DNA of 21,017 bases. It comes from JANMZR01 sp031383555 (GTDB lineage Bacteria; Bacteroidota; Bacteroidia; Cytophagales; Spirosomataceae). Of the stretch, positions 14,886 to 21,017 are shown in pieces. Both the position numbers and the translations under genes were made by a program. The stretch spans positions 1 to 21,017 of the forward strand of contig JANMZR010000184.1 of NCBI GenBank assembly GCA_031383555.1. Direction: 5' to 3'. Every line of letters begins with the position of its first letter. Within the stretch, counting starts at the first letter, position 1. The notes beneath the pieces are model-generated. The model was not told the origin of the DNA and made no database searches. It worked only from the letters and a program-made list of their open reading frames with translations.

Positions 14886-16367
14886 TTATTGAGTTACCAA
14901 AAATTGACCCATTAGTCCTCCGTCTTCGTGATTAGGAAAATGGCAATGGTACATATATGGATTTGAAGGACTGGCAAAATCATCATATTTGGCAACCACT
15001 GAAACGGTTTCACCGGTGCGAATGTAAAAAGTATCTTTCCAGCCCGACTCATAAGAAGCAATAGGCCCGGAGCTGCGAGATACTATTTTAAACTGGATGT
15101 CGTGGATATGAAAAGAATGCCCAAAAATATTATTGTTTACAATTGACCATTTTTCTATTGCATTTAATTTCACAGTTTGGTTAATTGTCGTAAATCCATA
15201 AGTATTGTTATCAAAAGTAAAAGCGGAACCTGCTTGCCCGCCAGTTATTTTAATGGTTCGGGTAGTTACTGCATCAGATTCTTTCCAATATGTATTTGTA
15301 GTCAATTTGCTTGGTATGGAAGTAATTGCACCGCTAACAGCTGTTTTTACATCTATATGTAATACTATAAAATCTTTATTATTAAGTAAACTCCCAAATT
15401 GTCCCGAGGTTTGAGGTTCACTACCCCCAAATCCAAATTCCTGATTTGAATTAAAGGCTTTCATATCTAAACTCGATCCCACTGCATCTTTTCCCAAATC
15501 AACTAAAATTTCAGCACGCTCACCTACTGCTAATTTTATTCGATTTACTTCAATCGGTGCGTCGAGCAAGCCGCCATCATTAGTGATAACATAAAAACTT
15601 CGATTATCGCTGAATCCTAAATTATATCCTCTTTCTGTTTCAGCATTCAAAATTCTAAAACGAACAAATTGCTTTGGCAAACTCACCTGTGCATCAGGCG
15701 TACCATTTGTCAACAAATAATCACCATAGGCATGATCCGTGATAGTAAATGAATTATCTGAATTATACCTTCTGCTTGTTAATACTAAAGGAATATCATC
15801 TGTTCCGTAAGTCCTTGGTAGCGCCAAGGCAGATTCTATCGGATCTTTAATAATAATTAATCCTCCCGCTCCATAAGTCAATTGTTGGAATGTTTTTTCA
15901 TGCAAATGTGGGTGATACCAATACGTTCCTGCATTATTTTTTATTTCAAAAGCAGGCTTCCATGTTGTTCCGGCTTCAATCATTTGGTGTGGGCCACCGT
16001 CCATTACAGCTGGAATATGAAAGCCGTGCCAATGTGTTGTCGTAGTTTCTGAAAGATTATTCGTAACATTAATCTGAACATTATCTCCTTTATTCATTAT
16101 AAGGGTTGGACCCCAAAACTCAGAACCATTATAACCGTAGGTAGCCGTTTTGGCGCCAGTTTTTAATTGTTTAGACGATTTTGCCAATGTCAGATTAAAA
16201 GCTGTTCCTGTAATTATTGGTGGAATCCAAAGATCATTATAAATTGAACTTACTGTAGAAGAACCTACTGGGTTAGTAAATGGATTTACATTTTCATCGT
16301 CCGATTTGCTGCATCCATAAAGCACTACAAAACAAAAGGTTAGTGAGATAAAAATATATTTAGTCAT
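14886..16367 (-). CDS. Multicopper oxidase, lipoprotein
   Basis: A 493-residue three-cupredoxin-domain oxidase of the CueO/CotA/laccase type, with a lipoprotein signal (VVLYGC, C19). All four copper motifs are seen: HWH at 112-114, HPH at 152-154, HSFHIH at 417-422 and HCHFPNH at 474-480. C475 is the blue-copper ligand. The residue five after H480, the usual axial position, is L485, with M486 next; CueO and CotA have Met there. It should oxidise Cu(I) or other metal ions or phenols outside the inner membrane. It lacks the Met-rich insert of CueO. It follows the Spy-like gene by 50 bp and precedes the YwqK-SCO pair, inside the sigma-led block. Confidence 0.95.
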   Translation of the reverse strand: MTKYIFISLTFCFVVLYGCSKSDDENVNPFTNPVGSSTVSSIYNDLWIPPIITGTAFNLTLAKSSKQLKTGAKTATYGYNGSEFWGPTLIMNKGDNVQINVTNNLSETTTTHWHGFHIPAVMDGGPHQMIEAGTTWKPAFEIKNNAGTYWYHPHLHEKTFQQLTYGAGGLIIIKDPIESALALPRTYGTDDIPLVLTSRRYNSDNSFTITDHAYGDYLLTNGTPDAQVSLPKQFVRFRILNAETERGYNLGFSDNRSFYVITNDGGLLDAPIEVNRIKLAVGERAEILVDLGKDAVGSSLDMKAFNSNQEFGFGGSEPQTSGQFGSLLNNKDFIVLHIDVKTAVSGAITSIPSKLTTNTYWKESDAVTTRTIKITGGQAGSAFTFDNNTYGFTTINQTVKLNAIEKWSIVNNNIFGHSFHIHDIQFKIVSRSSGPIASYESGWKDTFYIRTGETVSVVAKYDDFASPSNPYMYHCHFPNHEDGGLMGQFLVTQ

Positions 16368-16417
16368 AAATTTATATTATTTTTTGTATTTAATTTTTTT
16401 CACTGAAAATATTCAAA

Positions 16418-16903
16418 CTAGTTTTTTGGTGCCCTTGGTCTTCGCCCTTTTGGATCTTCTCTTTGCTTTTTAAAAAGATCCAAAACTTCATGATCAAAAA
16501 TCTCTTTTTGTGTTGAATTACAAAGTTTCCTAACCTCAAATAGGTGTCTACGGGTATTTTCTTCATTACGAATGATTACCCTCGCCAATTCCTCAGATTT
16601 TGTATACAATAGATTTTCATCCAGATTATCTGTTTTAATGAGGTCGTAATTTTGGTCAATCAGTAACCGGATACTGTCCCGAATGGGTTCAATCTCATGA
16701 AAATGTCGCTCTTTTAGTTTATGAAAAGCACCTCTTTGATTTTGATCAAAATGCAGCATTTCTACCATTTTTTCCGGTGGAATTGGATTCATTGGGCCTA
16801 AAGGACCGGCATTAAACCATATCCAACCCATCATAATTAAATTTAAAAAAGTGAGGCTGATTACCATTACCCAAAGTGTACGAAATTTATTTTGCTCATT
16901 CAT
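16418..16903 (-). CDS. Membrane-anchored Spy/CpxP/CnrX-like periplasmic protein
   Basis: A 161-residue protein with one N-terminal membrane helix (about residues 9-31) and a helical periplasmic domain with the heavy-metal resistance/Spy-CpxP pattern (LHFDQNQRGAFHKLKERHF, then MxxxEE-type helices). H61, H67 and H69 are close together and, with H120 and C128, could bind a metal. CnrX of Cupriavidus has the same size, topology and position relative to sigma and anti-sigma genes. I infer it is the metal sensor that controls the anti-sigma candidate encoded 9 bp upstream. The tail is basic (GRRPRAPKN). A general chaperone role like Spy is the alternative. Confidence 0.8.
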   Translation of the reverse strand: MNEQNKFRTLWVMVISLTFLNLIMMGWIWFNAGPLGPMNPIPPEKMVEMLHFDQNQRGAFHKLKERHFHEIEPIRDSIRLLIDQNYDLIKTDNLDENLLYTKSEELARVIIRNEENTRRHLFEVRKLCNSTQKEIFDHEVLDLFKKQREDPKGRRPRAPKN

Positions 16904-16912
16904 AATTGAAAA

Positions 16913-17212
16913 TTATTGCGTATCTGAAATGTATGAAGAATAAGATGTATAAGCAGGTTCTGTGATTTTTGAAAATCTGTTTTTCAAACCAAAAAAAGTA
17001 AATGCATTTAAAATGAGGAGACAACCCAATATCGAAAAAGCGTATTGGGGCTTTGCAAACCATGGGATACTTATTTTATTGTTTTGCAATTTTGCTTCCA
17101 TTCTGGCTTTTAGTCTTATGTAAAAATAGGCAGATGGTTCAGCTGTTTTAATGTTTTCAATCGAACGCATTGTTAACTCAATCTTTTCAAGCCTTTTGTC
17201 TAAATTTTCCAT
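16913..17212 (-). CDS. Small single-pass membrane protein, anti-sigma candidate
   Basis: A 99-residue protein with an amphipathic N-terminal half (about 50 residues, including EPSAYFYIRLKARMEAKL), one membrane segment (about 56-75) and a short outside tail. The AYFYIRLKARME motif is of the kind seen in small Bacteroidota proteins encoded right after ECF sigma genes. It starts 3 bp after the sigma stop codon. CnrY, the anti-sigma of CnrH, has the same size and single-pass layout. I therefore infer that the cytoplasmic part binds the sigma factor. It has no zinc-binding (ZAS) HxxxCxxC motif. Sequence alone does not prove the role. Confidence 0.72.
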   Translation of the reverse strand: MENLDKRLEKIELTMRSIENIKTAEPSAYFYIRLKARMEAKLQNNKISIPWFAKPQYAFSILGCLLILNAFTFFGLKNRFSKITEPAYTSYSSYISDTQ

Positions 17213-17215
17213 ATT

Positions 17216-17791
17216 TCACATTTTTTGATTTTTATAATGATCTCCTAACGATTTTCGTAAATTTGTTTTTGCTCTAAATAATAAGGACTCTACCGAACTT
17301 AAGCTGATGCACATTACCTCTGTAATTTCTTGATAACTAAGGCCTTCCATATGGGCTAAAGTAAAGGCAACTTTCTGATTATCAGGCAAAATTTCAATTG
17401 CTTTGAACAAAATTTTAGCATTTTCTTTCTGCTCAAAAACTACTCCGGGATGTACAAAATTTACCGGATGGTGCAAAATTTCATTTTCAGAATTAAATAA
17501 ATTTGTAAAAAAGGCAAACCGCTTGGTCGTTTTCTTTTTCCGAATCATTTCCAATGCTTTTGTGGTGGCAATTCGGTATAGCCATGTCGAAATTTTTGAA
17601 TCTCCTCTAAATTTTTGAATTGACAGATAAGTTTCCATAAAAACTTCTTGTGACACATCTTCTGCCTCTTCAAAATTTTGAACTATTGCCAGCACAGTAT
17701 TGAAAACCTTCCTTTTGTAGGTTTCAACCAGTATTTTAAAAGCATTTTCACTGCCAGCCTGCAAAGCACTCAATAATTCGATTTCATCCAT
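17216..17791 (-). CDS. ECF-type RNA polymerase sigma factor (second module, metal block)
   Basis: A 191-residue ECF sigma factor with only regions 2 and 4. Region 2 (about 20-90) contains FEEAEDVSQEVFMETYL and the STWLYRIATTKALEMIRK stretch that melts and reads the -10 element. Region 4 (about 134-182) contains LPDNQKVAFTLAHMEGLSYQ and the helix SSVESLLFRAKTNLRK. A 40-residue linker separates them. It heads a tight set with the anti-sigma candidate and the Spy/CnrX-like gene, then the multicopper oxidase. Upstream is a bipartite motif that is repeated exactly in front of the YHYH gene, so it likely controls itself and both halves of the block. Confidence 0.93.
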   Translation of the reverse strand: MDEIELLSALQAGSENAFKILVETYKRKVFNTVLAIVQNFEEAEDVSQEVFMETYLSIQKFRGDSKISTWLYRIATTKALEMIRKKKTTKRFAFFTNLFNSENEILHHPVNFVHPGVVFEQKENAKILFKAIEILPDNQKVAFTLAHMEGLSYQEITEVMCISLSSVESLLFRAKTNLRKSLGDHYKNQKM

Positions 17792-17809
17792 TCAAAAACC
17801 TTATAAACA

Positions 17810-17840
17810 TTTAGATGATATACCTTTTAAAAACTTGCGG
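17810..17840 (-). promoter_or_regulatory. Putative autoregulatory ECF promoter of the sigma-multicopper oxidase transcript
   Basis: On the minus strand: CCGCAAGTTT (17840-17831), 13 bp, CATCTAAA (17817-17810), ending 18 bp before the sigma start codon. The same two words with the same spacing occur before the YHYH gene (13546-13576). A 10+8 bp match at fixed spacing in just these two places is unlikely by chance even at this base composition. That the adjacent sigma factor reads it is inference. Confidence 0.6.
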
Positions 17841-17966
17841 TGTTTATTCATTTTTTTTCAATTCTGCTCAATTTAAACTTAAAACATTGGTAATAGAGTA
17901 AAAAAAAGTATTTTTATTTATAAAAAAAATAAAGTTTTAAATATTAAAATGAAGTTTTAGATTAGG

Positions 17967-18005
17967 ATTGGCAAGGTTTTACTCGCAATGGAATTGCTTA
18001 ACAAT
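17967..18005. repeat. Palindromic repeat copy D
   Basis: This copy is in the same orientation as copy B. It shares GGCAAGGTTTTACTCGCAA and GGAATTGCTTA with the reverse complement of copies A and C. The outermost bases have changed from GTC/GAC to ATT/AAT on both arms together, keeping them paired, while two inner arm positions are mismatched. It lies between the two sigma modules. Confidence 0.7.
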
Positions 18006-18092
18006 CTTTGAATTGGTATTGACAGGCTTTCGTACTGATGGGTAATTAAAACGAAATAAAATTTGAAATAACCTTTTATTCAAATCGAATAA

Positions 18093-18124
18093 AAAAACGG
18101 CTAGTAAAAATGCCAGCCGTTTTT
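18093..18124 (-). terminator. Rho-independent terminator of the first sigma module
   Basis: A perfect 10-bp stem pairs AAAAACGGCT (18093-18102) with AGCCGTTTTT (18115-18124) around a 12-nt loop. On the minus strand the stem runs into a T-tract (18091-18097 are A on the plus strand). It starts 27 bp after the Spy-like gene stop. Confidence 0.85.
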
Positions 18125-18150
18125 AAAATATCTCTTAAACTTTTTTTATT

Positions 18151-18633
18151 TTATTTTGGCCCTTTTAATCCTTTAGGTCCTTTTATCTCTAATTCACCAC
18201 GGTCACCCATTCGCCTTAAAAGCATTTGTTTAAACATTTGCTCAGTGCGATAAAGTTCCGACACTTGGCGAGGGTTTAGTACTTTCAAAAATTTTGTCAT
18301 ATAATCCTTGTCCAAATCGACTTCTTTTTGCCTTAAAGTCATCATTTCATTCAATTCTGTCTTTATTTTATCATCAGTTGAGGCCAATGAGCGGCTTTCA
18401 GAAAGGTGTTTTCGTAATTCATTTTTTACAATTTTCTTTTTGTTTTCAAATTCATTATAAACAGGCCAAAAGGAAATAGCTTGCTCCGGGTTAAGGTCTA
18501 ATCTATTGGTAATCATACCGATACGTGCCGCTTCGATTTTCTCATTAACCACTCCATCTCCTTTTTGAGCCACCGCTCCAAAACTAATAGCGAATACTAA
18601 TAATGCAATTTTTACATGATTTTTCATTTTCAT
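18151..18633 (-). CDS. Spy/CpxP-like exported helical protein
   Basis: A 160-residue protein with a cleavable signal peptide (KIALLVFAISFGAVA, then QKGDG) and a helical periplasmic domain. Two LTxxQ-like motifs are seen, LNPEQAISFWPVYNEF (about 47-62) and LNPRQVSELYRTEQMF near the C-terminus, the hallmark spacing of the Spy/CpxP superfamily. The tail is a short repeat of GPKGLKGPK. Unlike the Spy-like protein at 16418-16903 it is soluble rather than membrane-anchored and has few histidines, so chaperone or stress-sensor roles are more likely than metal sensing. It is last in the first sigma module, 5 bp after the anti-sigma candidate, and is followed by a strong terminator. Confidence 0.82.
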   Translation of the reverse strand: MKMKNHVKIALLVFAISFGAVAQKGDGVVNEKIEAARIGMITNRLDLNPEQAISFWPVYNEFENKKKIVKNELRKHLSESRSLASTDDKIKTELNEMMTLRQKEVDLDKDYMTKFLKVLNPRQVSELYRTEQMFKQMLLRRMGDRGELEIKGPKGLKGPK

Positions 18634-18638
18634 TTTTT

Positions 18639-19076
18639 TTAATTTAAATACTTTATTTCTAGTTGATTTAATTCTTTTTCATTCAAATTTAAGTGTGTTG
18701 CTTCAAAATTCTCATCCAATAAATTATCTAATTCGGTCTGATTTAAATATGCGTTTTCAGTTAAATCGGCTAAATCAATATTCTCATTTTCAAGGTATTG
18801 AATCATTTGTTGATAAGTTACGTTAGCAATTTCTATTTCATTTTGGCTAGTTTTTTGGTAAAATTGTGTAAAATATAGTCCAAAAAATATTGCCAAACTT
18901 GCCGCAGCTACAATAGCCCATTTCCTCCATTGAATACTCGGTTTAGGAATCGGCACAATCACTTTTTCGCTTCCAACTCTAGCCAATATTTCGTATTGCA
19001 TTTTTTCGAAATAACCTTCTGGCACAATAAAAGGGCTTTCTTTTGAAATATTTTTTATTTTTATTTTCTGTTTCAT
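18639..19076 (-). CDS. Single-pass membrane protein, anti-sigma candidate of first module
   Basis: A 145-residue protein: about 50 cytoplasmic residues including SPFIVPEGYFEKMQYEILAR, one membrane segment (about 53-71, WAIVAAASLAIFFGLYF), then a 70-residue acidic outside part rich in N, E and L (LENENIDLADLTENAYL). The PEGYFEKM..ILAR motif is common in Bacteroidota proteins next to ECF sigma genes and parallels the AYFYIRLKAR motif of the 99-residue protein in the second module. I infer an anti-sigma role from position and topology. No FecR-type or ZAS domain was seen. A 117-bp gap separates it from the sigma gene, unusually wide for such a pair. Confidence 0.72.
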   Translation of the reverse strand: MKQKIKIKNISKESPFIVPEGYFEKMQYEILARVGSEKVIVPIPKPSIQWRKWAIVAAASLAIFFGLYFTQFYQKTSQNEIEIANVTYQQMIQYLENENIDLADLTENAYLNQTELDNLLDENFEATHLNLNEKELNQLEIKYLN

Positions 19077-19193
19077 TATGTTTCTTTGATATAAAATTTA
19101 ATAAAAGGTTTAATCCATCTTATATATTTATTGAAATTATTACTTTAAATTTTGATTTATATGTAGTGAGTTAATGAATTGACGTCCATCTTA
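19077..19193. other. Gap between sigma and anti-sigma genes with a repeated 10-mer
   Basis: The word TCCATCTTAT occurs at 19114-19123 and again at 19185-19194, 71 bp apart. No terminator is seen. The repeat may mark a second promoter or regulator site for the anti-sigma and Spy-like genes. Confidence 0.35.
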
Positions 19194-19730
19194 TCAATCA
19201 AAATTTAATAATTCTTCAATTTTTTTTACTGCAATATGGTAACTGGCCTTTAAAGCACCTTCTGAAGTGCCCGTAATTTCTGAAATTTGCCTATACTGCA
19301 TTTCATCGAAATACTTCATACTGAAAACTAACCTTTGCTTATCAGGTAGTGTTAAAAGCGCTTTTTGGAGTTTTATTTGAATTGCTTCGCCATCAACTAA
19401 CGGTGCATTCTCATGGTCGGGAATTATATCATTCCAATCCGTAATATCTGATGCAAAATGCTTTTTCTTTTTAGCTAAGAAATTCAAACATTCGTTGGTG
19501 GCAATCCTGTAAATCCAAGTATATAGCTGAGCGTCAGCACGAAAGGAATTAAGATTTGACCAAACTTTGATAAATGTATCTTGAGTAACATCGTTGGCAT
19601 CGTCATGGTCAATTACCATTTTTCTGATATGCCAATAGATTTTTTTCTGGAATTTTTCCAAAATAATTTTAAAAACCTGGTGGTTCATCTCAGGCTTTCC
19701 AATACTTTGAATTAATTCTTGATCTGTCAT
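19194..19730 (-). CDS. ECF-type RNA polymerase sigma factor (first module)
   Basis: A 178-residue ECF sigma factor. Region 2 (about 20-90) contains DDANDVTQDTFIKVWSNL and YTWIYRIATNECLNFLAKKK. Region 4 (about 125-175) contains LPDKQRLVFSMKYFDEMQYR and SEGALKASYHIAVKKIEEL. It differs clearly from the second sigma factor, so the two modules are not a recent duplication. The N-terminal 20 residues (MTDQELIQSIGKPEMNHQVF) are short and polar. It is followed by an anti-sigma candidate and a Spy-like protein, the same gene order as at 16418-17791. Upstream bases do not carry the CCGCAAGTTT/CATCTAAA motif, so the two sigma factors probably serve different promoters. Confidence 0.93.
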   Translation of the reverse strand: MTDQELIQSIGKPEMNHQVFKIILEKFQKKIYWHIRKMVIDHDDANDVTQDTFIKVWSNLNSFRADAQLYTWIYRIATNECLNFLAKKKKHFASDITDWNDIIPDHENAPLVDGEAIQIKLQKALLTLPDKQRLVFSMKYFDEMQYRQISEITGTSEGALKASYHIAVKKIEELLNFD

Positions 19731-19793
19731 AAAAAAATCTGAATAAAAGCCTTTTTTGAAACTTTCATCCAGATTTTTGGAAGGCCTTACAAG

Positions 19794-19814
19794 CCCCTCT
19801 CATCAGGAGAGGGG
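19794..19814. repeat. Intergenic hairpin CCCCTCTC/GAGAGGGG
   Basis: An 8-bp perfect stem with a 5-nt loop, followed by a TAGAAGTGAGG-type tail. It is of the short GC-rich repeat kind seen in many Bacteroidota intergenic regions. It lies just after the transketolase subunit gene and may help end its transcript, though no U-run follows on that strand. Confidence 0.6.
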
Positions 19815-19825
19815 TAGAAGTGAGG

Positions 19826-20788
19826 TTATTTTTTCCCTTTTCTTTCGATTGCTTTTAAAGCTTTTTCAACTATGTCTTTAGCAGTTAAGCCATATTTTTC
19901 CATTAATTGAGCTGGTGTGCCTGACTCGCCAAAGCTATTATCAACACCCACATATTCCATAGGTACTAGTTGGTTTTTTACAATTACTTGAGCAATTGCA
20001 TCTCCCAAACCGCCATTCATTTGGTGTTCTTCTGCTGAAACCGCACAACCAGTTTTCTTAACTGAAGCTAAGACAGCTTTTATGTCCAAAGGTTTAATGG
20101 TGTGTATATTTATTATTTCAGCATCTATTCCTTGTTCAGCCAATATTTCTCCCGCTTGTATCGCTTCCCATACTAAATGACCTGTGGCAAATATAGATAC
20201 ATCTTTCCCTTCGTTGACCATCCATGCTTTTCCAATCTCAAATTTTTGATCTGGATCTGTGAAAATAGGCACAACAGGTCGGCCAAATCTCAAATAAACT
20301 GGTCCTTTATGAGTAGCACAGGCAATAGTTGCAGCTTTGGTTTGGTTATAATCGCAAGGGTTAATCACTGTCATGTTTGGCATGGCACGCATCATGGCCA
20401 AGTCCTCTAAAATTTGGTGAGTTGCTCCATCCTCACCTAAAGTAAGGCCTGCATGGGACACAGCTACTTTTACATTTTTATCAGAATAGGCAATCGACTG
20501 GCGAATTTGATCATAAACCCTGCCCGAACCAAAGTTAGCAAATGTTGTGGCAAAAGGAATTTTACCTCCAATTGTTAGACCCGCTGCAATACTCATCATA
20601 TTGGCTTCCGCAATACCGGTTTGTATAAATCGCTCAGGATTTTCTTTTATAAAAGTATCGATTTTGAGTGATCCTACTAAATCGGCGCAAAGTACCACTA
20701 CATTGGGATTTGTACGACCCAACTCCGTCATACCATCACCAAAGCCCGATCGTGTATCTTTTTTTTCAGTAAATGTATATTTTTTCAT
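19826..20788 (-). CDS. Transketolase, C-terminal subunit
   Basis: A 320-residue half transketolase holding the pyrimidine-binding domain and the C-terminal domain. I start at the ATG at 20788; a TTG two codons upstream gives no benefit. The catalytic Glu is in TGIAEANMMSIAAGL (near residue 61), typical of the TPP-activating position; the NFGSGRVYDQIRQSIAYSD and HAGLTLGEDGATHQ stretches follow. The second domain has SVFATGH-like SIFATGHLVWEA and ends at ERKGKK. With the N-terminal subunit encoded just upstream it makes the enzyme that moves two-carbon units between sugar phosphates in the pentose phosphate pathway. Such splitting is common in Bacteroidota and archaea. Confidence 0.95.
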   Translation of the reverse strand: MKKYTFTEKKDTRSGFGDGMTELGRTNPNVVVLCADLVGSLKIDTFIKENPERFIQTGIAEANMMSIAAGLTIGGKIPFATTFANFGSGRVYDQIRQSIAYSDKNVKVAVSHAGLTLGEDGATHQILEDLAMMRAMPNMTVINPCDYNQTKAATIACATHKGPVYLRFGRPVVPIFTDPDQKFEIGKAWMVNEGKDVSIFATGHLVWEAIQAGEILAEQGIDAEIINIHTIKPLDIKAVLASVKKTGCAVSAEEHQMNGGLGDAIAQVIVKNQLVPMEYVGVDNSFGESGTPAQLMEKYGLTAKDIVEKALKAIERKGKK

Positions 20789-20804
20789 AAGCAAAACACC
20801 TTAA

Positions 20805-20908
20805 CCCCCAAAGGGGGCATTCAGTATGGAATATTTTTATAATTATTTTTATTTTTCAAATTTGATTTAACCATCTAACTACTCCAGATCAGGGGTAGGG
20901 GGCTGGCC
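20805..20908. repeat. GC-rich repeat pair between the transketolase genes
   Basis: A CCCCC-AAA-GGGGG hairpin (20805-20817) and, about 80 bp on, a CAGGGGTAGGGGGCTGGCC block (20890-20908) flank AT-rich sequence. These are of the same kind as common Bacteroidota intergenic repeats. The hairpin sits in the leader of the downstream subunit gene. Confidence 0.55.
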
Positions 20909-20909
20909 G

Positions 20910-21017
20910 CTAATAATCCCCCAAAGTTTCCTCCAACTGCGCCAAAGCCAAAGCCAATTGATCGTTGTTAGGAGCTGAGCCATGCCATTTATGGGTATGC
21001 ATCATAAAGTCTACTCC
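20910..21017 (-). CDS. Transketolase, N-terminal subunit (3' end only)
   Basis: The frame is open to the window edge and ends in a TAG at 20912-20910. The 35 residues seen include DFMMHTHKWHGSAPNND and end EETLGDY. The HTHKWHGSAPNN stretch matches the end of split N-terminal transketolase subunits, which carry the TPP-diphosphate-binding domain. The gap to the C-terminal subunit gene is 121 bp, and both are on the same strand, so they likely form an operon and together make one enzyme. Confidence 0.88.
   Translation of the reverse strand, partial: GVDFMMHTHKWHGSAPNNDQLALALAQLEETLGDY

Larger units (their letters stand above)
17792..18150. other. Intergenic region: promoter motif, palindromic repeat and terminator
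   Basis: These 359 bp separate the second sigma gene's start from the end of the first module. They hold, from left to right, the putative ECF promoter (17810-17840), an AT-rich stretch with no gene, palindromic copy D (17967-18005) and the terminator of the first module (18093-18124). No open frame of interest was found. Confidence 0.7.

Noticed and set aside
1..21017. CRISPR array, tRNA or rRNA genes, transposase, prophage
   Set aside because: No regularly spaced direct repeats, no cloverleaf or rRNA-like sequence, and no transposase, integrase or phage structural gene was seen in either strand.

Overview
The window looks like the chromosome of an AT-rich member of the Bacteroidota, probably a Cytophagales-type environmental bacterium. 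The evidence is family content and style: Tat-exported GMC/subunit-3 and Gfo/Idh/MocA oxidoreductases, DUF2911, YHYH and YwqK-like lipoproteins, a transketolase split into two genes, few Shine-Dalgarno sites, and GC-rich intergenic hairpins of the CCCCCAAAGGGGG kind. The order-level placement is an inference. No rRNA, tRNA, CRISPR array, phage or transposase gene was seen.

Layout. Positions 1-9000 hold an exported protein cut by the window edge, a YghZ-type aldo/keto reductase, and a Tat-signal subunit-3/GMC dehydrogenase pair. These are followed, on the minus strand, by a fatty acid hydroxylase-type membrane enzyme, an SDR dehydrogenase, the remains of a DUF6364/PIN toxin-antitoxin pair, and a GntP-type permease. 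Positions 9041-11500 hold a Tat-exported Gfo/Idh/MocA oxidoreductase, a DUF2911 protein, and a chimeric remnant carrying a duplicated copy of the DUF2911 3' end. Positions 11519-17791 are a minus-strand metal (probably copper) gene block: ECF sigma, small membrane anti-sigma candidate, membrane-anchored Spy/CnrX-like protein, multicopper oxidase, YwqK-like lipoprotein, SCO, then YHYH protein, second YwqK-like lipoprotein, second SCO. Positions 18151-19730 hold a second sigma/anti-sigma/Spy-like module. The right end has the two transketolase subunits.

How the parts work together. The main result is an identical bipartite promoter motif, CCGCAAGTTT-N13-CATCTAAA, seen twice on the minus strand. 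One copy lies just upstream of the ECF sigma gene at 17791 and the other just upstream of the YHYH gene at 13521. This suggests one autoregulated sigma factor drives both halves of the block, in a CnrYXH-like design (sigma, anti-sigma, periplasmic metal-sensing helical protein) attached to copper oxidation and copper delivery genes.

The second result is a 39-nt palindromic repeat family with four intergenic copies (4673, 10412, 11180, 17967). Its arms show compensatory changes and its core occurs in both orientations. Two copies bound a 170-bp duplication and are inverted relative to each other although the duplicated flanks are not. A decayed toxin-antitoxin pair and several other hairpins are also recorded.
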